This document shows positions 1 through 19,926 of a stretch of DNA of 64,000 nucleotides, one piece after another (the first letter of the stretch is position 1; each line of letters opens with the position of its first letter). The stretch is from the NCBI GenBank assembly GCA_905221605.1, contig CAJNDS010001557.1, forward strand, positions 1 through 64,000, read 5' to 3'. The position numbers and the translations under genes were made by a program. Below the pieces are notes generated by a model that worked only from the letters and a program-made list of their open reading frames with translations, made no database searches and was not told the DNA's origin. The DNA comes from Symbiodinium natans (Eukaryota > Sar > Dinophyceae > Suessiales > Symbiodiniaceae).

Positions 1-297
1 ACAGAAAACCAATTGAAACCAATAGAGAACCTAGAAAACCAAGAAAAACCAATAAAACCAATGGAAAACCAATAGGAAAAATAGAAAACAAATAAAAACC
101 AATAAAGACAACTAAAAAACAATAAAAAACAATAGAATTATTGGTTTTCTATTGGTTTTCTGTTGGTTTTCTATTTATCTATTGGCTTTCTATTTGTTTT
201 ATGGGTTTTTCTTGGTTTTCGAGGTTTCCTGTTGGTTTTAATTGGTTTTCTATTGGGTTTTATTGGTTTTCTGTTGGTTTCTATTGGTTTTCTATAT
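1..297. repeat. fold-back minisatellite, ~11-bp unit
   Basis: Bases 1-136 are degenerate repeats of AAAACCAATAG. Bases 137-297 are repeats of the reverse complement (TATTGGTTTTC). The turn lies near base 138, and the left arm is cut by the window edge. The transcript or single strand could fold into a hairpin of about 130 bp per arm. Open frames across it are low-complexity and not credible genes. Confidence 0.9.
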
Positions 298-1267
298 CAC
301 TAGCAGACCTCCTAAACTCCAGAGACTCAAGAGGCTGCCTTGAGAAGGAGCCTGATGACCTTTCCGCAACAACCCAACCGACTATTCAGAGAGAAATATT
401 GAGAACATCCCTCGATGAAAAAGCAAAACTCCGAGCGCCCGAACCTGCACCTGAAGAGAGGGGTTCGTTCGTCTTTTTGCTGTTTTTTCTTTTTTCGGGA
501 TGGTTTTTCTCGATGACCCCGTTTGTTAGGTTCCCCCTTTCGTGTCGAATACGCCAGAGCGCCTTTTTGTCCTTTTAGTGTTGGCGACGCAGCGAATCGG
601 GCGCAGGGAGGAGCCAAGCTGCCCCCCACAAGAGGCTCGACCAGTCTTCCTGTGAGTAGAACGTCTTGGAAAAGACCTGAACGCTCGACCTCTGGCGTTG
701 AACTGGTCTTGGTATCCCAGAATCTTCCACCCCCACCCCGCCCCCCCCGCCGTGGCCAGACCCCAAACCCTAGTAGCCCCCCCCGCCGTGGCCAGACCCC
801 AAACCCTAGTAGCCTAGCACAGAACCGAAGTATCCTAGTACTAAGCCGTCAAGGTCTTCCCTGATGTTTGGTATCCTGGAACAGTCGTTTTGCGGCTGCA
901 TACACACAGCATGCTGTACTAGTTTCTTACCTTTCGCAAGCTTGCTCTCTCATCTTTGACTCTACTTCTCACTCGAGTCCAGAATAGAAAATAATAGGTC
1001 ACAGCACATGCTACGGCATAAAATGCTCGTACCCTGACGTAGCTACTGTCATCTGGTGGTTCTCGGATATGTGGGATACATCATTGTCGTCTCACGCATC
1101 CACTGTTTTGGCCGGGAGCTGTAGCTAATCACCAGTACCCGTACTCTGCTCAGGTCGCAAAGCACCAGCTACAAGTGAGGTTCCCGGGCTTTAAAACGCA
1201 CCAGTGCAGGCCTGCGGTGTGTGGACTGTACACAAGTCTGTACAATGATTCCAGCAGTGTTGGGTGA
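298..1267. other. intergenic / 3' flank, no gene recognised
   Basis: No credible coding exon seen. Bases ~745-820 hold two tandem copies of a ~33-bp C-rich unit ending in CCCCAAACCCTAGTAG, a telomere-like phrase. This stretch lies downstream of the VSR-like gene and should contain its 3' UTR. I see no AATAAA signal that I would trust. Confidence 0.5.
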
Positions 1268-9308
<8,041 letters not shown>

Positions 9309-12300
9309 TTTAACACAGCACACCATATACAAGACAGTAGACCAGCAACATTTTTTTGAGGGGATTAGGATTTGGGGTTTTAGGGTATCAGGTTTAGGGT
9401 TTAAGGTTCTTTTGTACACCGTAGTATATTGTAGTATGCTATCCTGTACTGCAGGGACGGCGTGGAGCCGAAATTGAACTGAACCGAACTGCAACGGAAC
9501 CGAACGGGTGGAACCCCACGAGCCGAACAGGAAAGAAAACCGAACCGAACAAACATTCCAAATGAGGGTGCGTTTTCCCCCTGGCGCCAAATTTGCACAA
9601 ACACACAGGACAGTCCCTAGGGCATCGAGGCTGCAGGGTGGGTTTCCCGGCCCCCGGGAAATGCACAAGGAGGCAACATAGCCCCTAGTGCTAATTAAGT
9701 GAGCATGCCCTTTCCCGGGCCCGAGAAAAGCGCCTTGCGTCCCCATATACTATCTCAGAGAAGCCTTCCAGAACTGGTGTACTCCAAACGCACGGTATGC
9801 TGTCAGCGTATCTCCCATTGGGATGCAAAACAAGGCTTGCACTGGTCCCTGGACACTCAATAACTTCGTCCCCAAGGCTCCTTTCTGAGACTCTGGCCTC
9901 AGGATTCCGCTCCCAGCCATCAGCGCACTCCACCGATGCCTCGAAAGGCCTCAGATTCCCGCTGCAAGACACGCTCCCGGCAGCTCGAAGCGATGGACAC
10001 TTGTGCGAACAGGGACCCCTTTCCCATCAGCCCAAAACTGCTCTCACCGAAAACTTGTCTCACGAATCACACGATGCTTTCCCCTCTCATCTGAAAGCTG
10101 AAAGTCCTTGAGAACCCCGAACTTTTCGGTCCATTCTCAGGCGCAACGTGCCTCGGAGAGTCGCAGAAAGCCGTTGTGGGGATGCAGCTGCAAGTCGTCA
10201 GGTGCCTGGCCACGTCATGCCCTACCACTTGAGAGAAGTAGGCGCAAAGCTGGTACGAAAAGAAAAGCCTGCTTGGAAGCGCAGGCGCTTTCATGCCGTC
10301 GGGCGAACTCTACACTGCCTCTACACGTGCTCCCTGCGCGAGTTCCTGACTTCCCTGAAGCTGCCGGCAACTCTGCTCTGTGATGCGTGCTGATGCTACG
10401 GTGACCGAGCCGAACCGTTAGTGTAGGCACGGAAGTCTAGGAGCGCCTCAAGAGCCTTGCAAAATGCCGAAGTTGCTTCGACAATTCTGCGCGAAAGCAA
10501 GACTGAAGAGAGAGGATCCCTTGGCCCTGACTATCCTGCGCCACCCCCAAGTTGCGACTAACAAAGGGGGAACGTATCACGGCATCGAACCGATTCCCCT
10601 GCAGGGCCCATTCTGGCTTCCCCAGCCCCCCCCCCCCCTCCCCCGAACCAGTCTGAAAGAATCTGACAAAATAATGTTTGGTACGGCAAAACAACTCCCG
10701 AGACACCACCACCCGACCCTCGAGCGGATGGCGTTGCAACTCCTCGACCTCCCCTACCATGCCTGCGTCTTTCATGAGGTCTCCATAATGGAAGAATTTC
10801 ACCGTGCTATGGGATCAATATTTAAAAGGAGTCTACCCATCCCGGGGCCCATCTACAAAGCTGCTTCTTTTCCGCTTTTAGAGCCCTGCTGCCAGCCTCG
10901 GCCGTGCATCTGCTACGGGCTCGATGGGCTCAAGATGTGGAGGGTGGGACACTTCTCTTTTGGGAATTTGCCTTCGGGTGCCTCGGAGCGATCTCCGGCA
11001 TCCTCTCTGGAAACTGGCGCGACGCGTCGCGCTCCGAACAGAAGAAGGAGAGCTTCTCATGTGCGTTTTACGCGCATGTGCACGTGTGTAGCCGATATCA
11101 CCAGCCGTGAGATTGAGACAAAAAGGGACACTTCATTTGACCGCAACTACCCTGAACTCTACACCCCAAAACCTACCTGCTAAACCCTAAACCCGGAGCC
11201 CTGATGAGGAAGTCTCAAATCCTAAGTCCTAACTCCCAAATCCCAAACATCTAAAACAGCCAGCGAAGCGTCACATGTGCGCTAGGCGTGGAAGTGGCTC
11301 CATGTGGCCTATTGCAAGTCGGGCCGCACGGGCCCTCTTGATGTAAAGGGAGTGTCGAGACAATGCTAATGGAGAACAATTGTTAAGAGAATGCAACATG
11401 AAATGGTAACTGAGGCCATGTTGGTAGTTAGCTGCAAGGTTTGGGGGCCGAAAAGCTGCGGCGCATACCTGTTGATACTAAAATCTGCATGGCCCTGCTG
11501 TACCGTTGTACCGCAGTACCGCAACTCCCAAAGAAAAAGGTATGTCGGGTGAGGCAAGCCTGTCTGTATCGAACGTAGGGATAATAAAGGGATATGGCAC
11601 CCAATACCTAATTCATATGATTCGTAGCTAAGAAAATATCTCACAAACAATGGATTCTACTTCACATAATTTCTGCCTCTGACAGAATCTGAAAATTATG
11701 AACCCTAAATAGTTTCCAATGATGAATCCCAATTCATATGACGTCTGCCTCTTACGAAACTTGAATTCACATCATTCTGTATGTTATCACACCTGCAAAA
11801 AATCAACCCCAATCCTATATGACTTTGCGAATCTAGATATAAGTATCCAACAACTAACTCTAAACCCTAAACCCTAAATGGGATGGCCTGATGGAAGCAC
11901 AGTCTTCAGAACCAGGGAAACGGTTGCTGAACCAGCAAAAGCCCAACCCTAAATCCTAAACCTGAGTCAGGCACATAAAATACTCCCATTGTCCCAGCCC
12001 CCGCCCCCAAGAAAGTGACCGGAGCACGCAGGCGCTTTTCAAAGCCGCGCACGCGCATGTAGCTTCCAATGCGTGGACTCTGACTTCTGGCTGTAGCTGT
12101 TGCACAAGGCTAGGTTTAGGGCCGAGGCCTTAGAATCTAGGGGTGCTGTTGATCACCTCCACCGTGGCGGAAGGGCCAAAGACAAAGCTGTTGGGCCTCC
12201 TGCGGGGGTTGGATGTAGTTTAGGGTTTAGGGTTCAGGGTTTAGGGGTTAGGGTTCAGGGTTTAGGGATTGGGGGTGGTTTACCGCCATGCGGTTCCTAT

Positions 12301-14225
12301 TGTACTACTTTGAAAGGCTTAGGGTTTAGGGTTTGGCAGGGCATAAGACTCAGGCGGTTGAGACCCGGTTGAGGGCTAAACCCTGAACCCTCAATAAAAA
12401 ATTGTAAACCCAAGGTTTAGGGTTTAGGGTTTACGGTTCAGGGGCTAAACCCCAAAGCTTAAACCGGGCTCAGGGTATCTAAACACGAACCCCCAGCGAG
12501 TTTCCCCACGGTTCCTGCCATCACCATCATCAGCATGATTATAATTTGAACCCTAACCCTAACCGGCCCTAACCGTTAACTCTAAACACAAAAAATGTCA
12601 CCATGTCATGATCATGATGCACTGCTACCCCCAAAAAATTGGTAGAACGAGGGGGGGGGGGGGTTTCGGGGTCTCCTGCGTTGGGGCTTGCTTACCTTCC
12701 TTCATTTTTTAACATTTTAGTCACTACATCTTTCCTCTACACTGCCACCTGTTTCTCATTCTGGAGGTCAAGATTTCTCACATACTTCTCCTTCGCTGTC
12801 TACATTCTCTACACTGTCAAGCCACCAGAGCCCTTAACCCAAGATAACTCTTGACTTATAACTATAACCAGACGGGCCTAAACCCCACAACACCCACATG
12901 TAGACCCGCAACCAACCCCACCCCCGAGGTCCTTGTGGGTGCTCTCGAGGTCTTTGTGGGCCCTGCCCAGCCTGGGTTTGGGGTTTTGGGGGCACGCGAT
13001 CTATGACCAGGGGGCCCCAATGAATTTGGGAGCGGACGAAAAAGGACATGAAGAAACAGGGGGAAACAGTGTTGAGGGCCATGAGCTGGGGGGGGGGGGG
13101 TCGGGCGCAGCCCCTCCCCCACCCCGCTGAAACCACCACAGATGAAGGGATCTGTTGAGAAACAAACATGGCTTGACTGAACTATGGATGGGGCTGATAC
13201 AAATGTGAGATTGGCTTGCCCCTTGCCAACGCCTAAAGACCATTACTCCTGGTCCTTGTCAGTGACAAAACGCCCTTTTCTGCAAAGGCATAACCTTTGG
13301 GCTTGAAATCGAGCATACTCTCTCTCACCTCTACCTACCAGCAGCCAAGAAATGTTTTGGGACCTCATGATTTAAGGTTTTAGACGCTAGTCCCGAAAGC
13401 TAACTCGAAGTCAGACTTACAGAAGGGGAGTGGCTTCAAGAACCCAGGCCGTAAACTAAAGGAAACTTGCACACGATGTTTGAACCCCGCCACAAGCTTC
13501 AAAAACACAAACAAGTGCACAGTTTGGGTTCAGGCGTTGGGGATTTGGGGCAGGACTGAAGGCATTTAGGCATCAATGTGTGTCTGCTCTTGGGCTTGAC
13601 TCCAAACCCACATGCCTAGACCCAACATAGTCTAAATGGCCCTGTGCCAAGGCCCCAACGCTCTGTACGCTGCAGATGGCATGGCCTGCTGCGCTTGTGA
13701 AGGCTTAGCCTAAATGGGCCTGAACCTTGAACGTTGAATCTTGAACCTTGAATCTCCTTGAACCCTGGTTCCTAGGCCATAAGCAATAAACCCTAAAACC
13801 TAGACCTTAAACCCTACCACACCGCCAAGAGCTTGGGGAACTTACCTCTGAACCCGCCCAAGCTCATACGAACTCAACCCTTCACGGTTCAGGGTTGGGG
13901 GGTTTAGGGGTTTTAACTTGGGGTTTAGGGACTTACTGAGACTTACAGGTTCCTGAGAAAGAATTCGGTGTCGCATAGTCCCAAAAAGGAATCCGTAGAG
14001 GGGCCTTTAAGGTACGTACCTAGATTCCAAACCCCCATGAAGAACGTTCAAGTGCAAAGGCCTTGGCTGTCTTCTGTTATGGATCCTGAACTACGTATCC
14101 CAGAATGTGGATGGAAAGAAACAATGCGGCTTCGTTATTGGCAACTGGCCAGAATACAATCGTCAGGGCTTAGGGTTTTAGAGAATCAGGGGATCTTTTA
14201 CAGGGTTGGGGGTGGGGTTAGAGGT
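9309..14225. other. intergenic or intronic DNA with telomere-like repeats; weak exon candidates only
   Basis: A (CA)n tract lies at 9055-9080 upstream side, with TTTAGGG-like phrases at 12216-12440 and scattered elsewhere. Two minus-strand stretches read like protein but have no partners: ~9740-9972 (contains ERNPEARVSERSLGDEVIEC) and ~10690-10802 (contains KFFHYGDLMKDAGMVGEVEE). A plus-strand frame over 10464-11183 is open but low in family character. None is assigned. Confidence 0.4.
12216..12440. repeat. interstitial telomere-like repeats, both orientations
   Basis: Degenerate GGGTTTAGGG phrases at 12216-12340 are followed by CCCTAAACC-type phrases (12370-12410) and then GGGTTTAGGG again. 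Interruptions such as GGTTCAGGG show it is not a chromosome end. Confidence 0.8.
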
Positions 14226-14429
14226 TCAAACCCTGAACATTCCGCTGCCTGGGAATTCAGTAGAAGTTGTCGTGCTGTAGTAACCGCAGCCGCCGTAGCC
14301 GCCGTAGCCGCCGTAGTTGTAGCTGGCATAGTCGCAGTACTCACCGTAGCTGTAGCCGCCATAGTTGCTGTAGTCGACATAGCTGCCGTAGCCGTCATTG
14401 CTGTCGTAGTAGGTGTTGTTCCAGCGAGC
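14226..14429 (-). CDS. Gly/Tyr-rich exon, probably low-complexity tail of an RNA-binding-type protein
   Basis: After a clear acceptor (ATCTGCAG|GCTCGC) the minus strand reads ARWNNTYYDSNDGYGSYVDY and continues as SNYGGYSYGEYCDYASYNYG and GGYGGYGGCGYY, then STTTSTEFPG. Gly/Tyr/Ser/Asp-rich tails like this are typical of prion-like regions in RRM or hnRNP-like proteins, but no RRM was found nearby. The codons are TAC/GGC repeats, so the coding sequence itself resembles a microsatellite. A GC donor at CCAG|GCAGCGG near 14243 is an alternative end to the stop at 14226. A possible upstream exon lies at ~14600-14697 (RDLAKSSKETFRLIQAV). Confidence 0.55.
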   Translation of the reverse strand, partial: ARWNNTYYDSNDGYGSYVDYSNYGGYSYGEYCDYASYNYGGYGGYGGCGYYSTTTSTEFPGSGMFRV

Positions 14430-15801
14430 CTGCAGATCAGGGAAAAAATGAGCGACCGTCAAAACCCTCTTTGTCGGGCCTAGGCCCCCTGGCCCATACG
14501 ATCCGTGAATCTCCTAGTCTTAACGTCTTTGGATGTGTTTTGGGGGGGTTTCGGCCTGTGTGAAGGCTGTGAAGCTGGGAGCTGCACATGGCCGCGGTGG
14601 GGCTCACGCATATGTGTTCTGATGCGAGGGACGAAGGAACAGAGACAGCCTGGATCAGTCGGAAGGTCTCCTTTGATGACTTCGCTAGGTCGCGCAATAG
14701 GGGGGCGTCACTTGTCGGTCATCCTCGTGGCTTTGCAGGGTTTTCGGACCTTCGCACATGTCCTCCCAAGGTTAAGTTGCCTTCACCACGGTTTTGACTT
14801 TATAAGTTATAAGCCTGAAACGTAAGGTCTACTCACTGGATAAATGCGAGAGCCCAAACCCCAAACCCTAGAAGACTGGGCCTAACTCTAGGACGAGGGC
14901 TCCCTGGCCTTGAGGATGTGGAGGGGCGCTGTAATGGCAGTTAAACAATTTTATCTAGAGCTCAGCCTAGGGCCGTGGGCCGTCTAGTTGAGGACCATTG
15001 TGAGCCAGGGGGGGTGCAGGGGAGGGGGTGTGCAAGTGGCCAGATTCATAAGGGCTTATTTGGGCTTCCTCCTGAGGGCTTGTTTCGAAACATGGCACCC
15101 TCCTGGTTACACCCTCCAGGCTCCTCATGAGTTTAGAGTTCACCCCCAAATCCCCCCCAAAACCACCACAATCCACAAAAAAACACAACATCCTTTTTTA
15201 GAGAAATCTCAACCCGAAGATGTTCCTCGAGAGAAGTCGTCCAAGTTTGGTGCCTCGAACACCAGTGGCACCACCACAACGATGGGCCTGGGCTGCATGT
15301 ACAGGGTTGAGGGGTTAAGGGTTTTGGGGGATATTTCGGGGGGGAAGTGGTTTTTAGGATTTCCGGGTGAGGGTTTTGGGAGGCTTGAAACAATAAGCCC
15401 TAAAACCTGGCGGGTGTGGGGGGGGGGGGGGGGGGGGGAGGGCCCAGATTCGACATGAGCCAAGCTGGGGAGTTGGGGGGAGGGGGGAGGGCGGGGTGGA
15501 GTGGGGGAAGGAGAAGTTCTAAGTTTGGGTTGGGGTTTCGGGTATAGGGTTGAGGGTTTAGACCTTGAAGGATCGGGCCGGGCTGAGATGGCGGCTGAGG
15601 CAACGGCAGCAGGTCTGACATGGGAAGAACCAATTCCTGCGCCGGACATGGTGGGCTGGCCTAACTCATTTCTTTTTTTTAGTGCAGATGCCATGAATTG
15701 CATCCTCCACATCTGTGTAGGACTCTGGCCTTAAACCCTATTGAGCCTGAAGCTTTCTTCAGGGGATCCCGAAGCCCAAACCCGGACAGCGAAGCGGTTC
15801 A

Positions 15802-15903
15802 CGGTTTAGGGTTTGGGGGTTAGGGTTTAGGGTTTAGGGTTTAAGGTTTAGGGTTTGGGGCCTCGGGCTTAGGGCTCAGGGTTTAGGTTTCAAGTTTAGG
15901 GTT
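15802..15903 (+). repeat. interstitial telomere-like TTTAGGG block
   Basis: About ten GGTTTAGGG or close variants (GGTTTGGGG, GGTTTAAGG) in one orientation. Confidence 0.85.
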
Positions 15904-16614
15904 CAGGGGTTAAAAGATCTGTCCAGCAGCAAGATGGACAGCGACCGCCGAACGAAAAGGGGTTAATGTTGCACCCTCTTTAGTGTGGACCCCCCTCCCT
16001 GCCCAGAACAGTCGAAGCTGGCTCAGCGATGTCCTGAATAGCCAGTTTGACTCTACTCAGGAGGCCCCTACAAAAGAGTGTGGAACATGGAGGCGTAGGG
16101 ATTGAATCACACAACCCTCACGTCTTGAACCAAGAGCTTCTTGGTCCAATGATGGCTTCGCTAGAACCATTCGCAGGCTAAGCCTTTTCAAGTTCACGCT
16201 CGGGTCTTTCCAGCCGATTTTGGGACTGCATCGAGGGTTTGGGGAATAGGGCTTAGGCTTCAACAGCAGCTCCGGATCGAGCAGTTCCAGTTGGGAATGC
16301 GGAGCGTAGACTTAGACAAAACCCACCCGCCCAAAGAATCCCATCCATAACTTCAAGAAAATAGAGGGTGTTCATCAACACTGTACGCTTCAGTTGCTCA
16401 CTATGGCTTCAACACAAAAGCCACCCGCCACTTTGTTACGGGGATGTGAACTCTGTGGCGCAAGAACAAAAGAGTGCCACCTTGTTGCGGGGTTGCGGTT
16501 CGTCTTGAGTTCGATATTAAGCACGGTTTCGCGTTTCTTCGAAACTCTTTTATAGCATTGGTGGCTCAAGAGCAAAAGAGTGTCATCCGCCACGTTACGC
16601 GGTTTGCGGGTCGG

Positions 16615-16855
16615 TCGGAGGGACCAGATGGTTAATCGCATTGATCCCAGACGGCCCGGAGGGACCAACGTCCATGGCAGTTCTTCAGGGACCAAAAGTC
16701 CATAGCATTGGCTTTCGCCCTTTCGGGAGGGACCAAAAAAACCACATAGGGTTGGTCTCTGAGGGACCAAAAAGTTCGTAGGGTTGGTCCTTGAGGGACC
16801 AAAAGGTCCATAGGGTTAGTGCCGGGAGGGACCGCAAAGTCTATAGGGTTTGAAT
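16615..16855 (+). repeat. degenerate ~35-bp minisatellite (GGAGGGACCAAAA core)
   Basis: Six to seven units built on GAGGGACCAAAA plus GTCCATAGGGTTGGT, with variable spacing. It is preceded at 16440-16600 by two copies of a longer unit containing CAAGAACAAAAGAGTG-like phrases. Confidence 0.75.
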
Positions 16856-19192
16856 ATGCATCTGATAGAGAGGGTTTAGGTGCAGTTGGAATACGTCAAG
16901 GCAAACCTGATTTTCGCAAATGGTTCAGCCCAGCCCTGTAGTACACGGTTGCTACACGGTTACCCCGAACTCGGGGCGTAGGGTTTTCTGATGCACTTGG
17001 ACCTGCTCGTTCGAAACGTCCAGGCGGTCACAGGCAACCTAGATTCGCCTCGTACCTGGGATGCCCAATGCCTTAAAATGTTGTTTCTAAGCAGACCCTA
17101 CAAACCCTGAACCTTTACCCCTTCCCAACCCTAAGCCGTAGCGCCAAGCCCTCCATGACGCGCCTCGAGCGGAGTTGGCACAAATGCCGGCGCCTTGCAT
17201 CCCTACACTCGACACCCCTTGGGGCGTAGGGTCTGGGGTTTAGGGTGTAGTTCTCGCAAAGGGATTCTCAGTGGGGTGGCCGTAATTCCAACCAAGTATC
17301 ATCTTTTCTTTCGGGATTCTGAAAATCCCTGCTTCTAACTACCTTCAATAGTAAAGTCCGGACCCTGCAAGTCAGAGAGCTTTGGATTTGCATGTGGGTT
17401 TTGGGTTTAGGGTTTAGCTACCGGGTCGTGGGGTTAGCAGCGTGGGTGCGTGGGGGTGGCAAAAAAAGGGGTGGCCGAAAGGGGGGGCGGGGGAGAGAAT
17501 TTCAAACCTCTATCCTCAAACCCTGGGTTACTGTTTGCTTAATTTGTTTCGTTACAAACATACACCCTCAATCCCTTGAGCCTCAACCTCACAAGAATGG
17601 TGCCTCCGCGCGCAAGGAGCTGTCCTCGGCTGATCAAGGCTTCTTTAGGCTTACTACTTTATCTGTTCAAGTCTGGACAGGACAATCGTGCACCCTGAAC
17701 CCGCAGTTCGGGGCTGCTGTTTCTGTCGACCAGCCTAAATCCAGGGCCTTTAGCGCTTTAGGGTCTCGGGTCTATGGCTGCTTTGAGAATGCCCAGCCCT
17801 CAATTTACACGTCGAACCCGAAAGTCTGGGTACGCCAGGGGCGAGGTTGAACCGAGGCCTCTGCCCCGATGGAAGAAGCCCTGTGGGTAGAGCACAACAA
17901 GGCCATCGAACCTTTAGCTCTGCACCACTCCAACCCCGAAACCATTCAAACAAGGGGCATTGCCTCGACGATTGGGAAATTTTCCCCCCCTTTGCATGCG
18001 AACCCTAAACTCAGAACCGCAAACCCTATAGACCCAACAAGATCACACCATTGACCCCTAAACCCCTGAAGCCTCAGATCGCTAAACTCTAAAGCCCTGA
18101 AACGGCCAAGCCGGCAAATACCGCCAGGTCACGAGGATCTGCACGGGCGGTGGGAGTGGAGGTTCCTGAAGGTATTTGGGATCCCATGCGGCTCAGCGTT
18201 TATGGCTTAGGGTTTAGGGTTCAGGGTTTCTCAAAGATCTTTGGGAGCGCATCGGGCTACAGAAAGGTCTTAGCCCGGGATTAGGGTTCATCGAGCGAGT
18301 ACACCAGGGTTGAGGTTTTTTTGGATTCGGGAGTAAGGTTTAGGGTTCAGGGAGAACACTATGCGGTTTAGTGGTCAAGGTTTTAGGATCAGGGTTTAAG
18401 TCGGCCCCTGGGGGTATAAAGCAACAACATGACAAAGCAAGCCCCTCAACCCTCAATCCAAGCACCCTCAAACCCGAAGGCCCAAAGCTGTCAAGGATAC
18501 AAGCGAGGAACCCTCAACGAGAACTCGACTCTAGCCGCAATGCAGGACCAAGCAATACACCCGAAAACCCTGGAACGCCGCAAGTCGCCTCAGATTGCTT
18601 GCTGCACCGATCCTGGCCGATCTCCAGGTTCGGAGTCGTTCAGAGCTTTAGCTGGTTGGCCCTAGAAACCTGCTGAACAATATCCCTACATATGATCCTT
18701 CCCAAAATCCCAAAAAGAGGAGACAAATCACAGGCCACGGTTTTAAGATGCTCGAGAGTGTAGGATGAGGGCTCAAGGCTTACTGTACCACCCACACCAC
18801 CTATGCTGGCAAGCAGTCCAATGCATGGCAAGGTGCGGCATTGACTCCGTTCAGTCTGGCCAGTGCCTGAACCTGCTCAACATGGCTCTTGGAATAGCAA
18901 CTGAGTGTAAGAAGAAGTAACCACAAGAAATACTGGACCCCGCGCTACTGCAAAGCAGAGTCGGTGCCTCTACATTGCTGTTCCACTGTGAAGGTATCGA
19001 GTCCTTCCATCACCTGTCAGACCGCAAACCTGCCATCGCTTGCATTGGAGCTGCTGCAATAGCCATGGAACTCTTCCTAGGCTGAGCAGGAAAAGTATCA
19101 AACCTGGTGCTCCTTGCGTGTCTGCTCGCCCCCCCGCCCCGGCAGCTTTTAGCCCACCGTACGATGCGCTTCTTGTAGGTCTTCTACGCGAC

Positions 19193-19926
19193 TTGTAAGG
19201 CTTCCCCGCGGTAGTCGCACAATGCAGACATGGAAGTAGCAGACTTTACATCGTAAACATTCGAGTCTTCATCTGTGATCACTCAGCTCCGCTTCGGAGC
19301 TGCCGGTCTGAAAAGTCCGAATCCTAGCCACCGGGCGCTCCAAAAAAGAAGCCACTGCCACCAAGCCACGGCAATGAACGGCTCAAACTCATCTCTGTGC
19401 GCCAGCATGAAGTCTACACAGCGTTCTCGCATCTTCACCTGGAAACGCGAAGTGCCTTCACCCAACCGCAATGAGTCCAAAAAACGCGACATACGAAACA
19501 TCATTGTCCAGTTTGCCAGTACCAACGTCAGACCAGGCTACGTGACCCAGCTCATCCCCCAGCAATTGGTGGGCAAACCTCAGCTCGGATTAACGGCCCT
19601 CTGGATTCGGTCGAAGTATGGAAGGACGGCCAGGTTTGCGAGACCACTGGCCGCAGACGTCCTAACAGCTACTCTGTTGAGAACTACATCACTTGGGCTT
19701 TCGGGTTTTTTAGCTTCAAAGCTTCGTGCTGCAAAAACGAAAAACGAAGCTTTCTCACCGAACCCTGGCAACCGAACTATGCACAAAACACATGGTGGAG
19801 CGCTCTCGGTCTAGCTATTCCGAGAGACGCTCTAAAGGAGCACGCCCCGTCTGACGCGACTTCATGCACCGAAAGCCCGCATCTCCTCAAAAGCTCTTTG
19901 TCCTGCAGCTCTGCGATCTGCACGAA
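19193..19926 (-). CDS. OTU-family cysteine protease (deubiquitinase-like), partial gene model
   Basis: OTU enzymes cleave ubiquitin chains with a Cys-His-Asp centre. Three minus-strand segments fit the fold. At 19926-~19822: FVQIAELQDKELLRRCGLSV then HEVASDGACSFRAS, where DGxCxFRA carries the catalytic Cys. At 19438-19370 (23 codons, CCAG|GTGAAG to GCC|GTGGCT): VKMRERCVDFMLAHRDEFEP then FIA, the R-x4-DFMxxHxxxFxPF helix next to the active site. At ~19272-19193: EDSNVYDVKSATSMSALCDY then RGEALQ, like the following FxxYxxxMxxxGxxGxxxELxA segment. The phase between the second and third segments does not match, so an exon or base is missing. The catalytic His segment was not found downstream (18.6-19.1 kb). 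Confidence 0.65.

Larger units (their letters stand above)
14430..19192. other. TTTAGGG-rich non-coding DNA
   Basis: No gene recognised. It contains long G or C runs (15419-15440), telomere-like blocks at 15802-15903 and near 18200-18370, and the GGGACC minisatellite. A minus-strand frame at ~15212-15300 (QPRPIVVVVPLVFEAPNLDD) and one at ~15600-15712 read protein-like, but I could not connect them. Confidence 0.4.

Noticed and set aside
10464-11183. 239-codon plus-strand protein
   Set aside because: Mixed composition, proline run from a C tract, no domain; the complementary strand reads at least as well in part.
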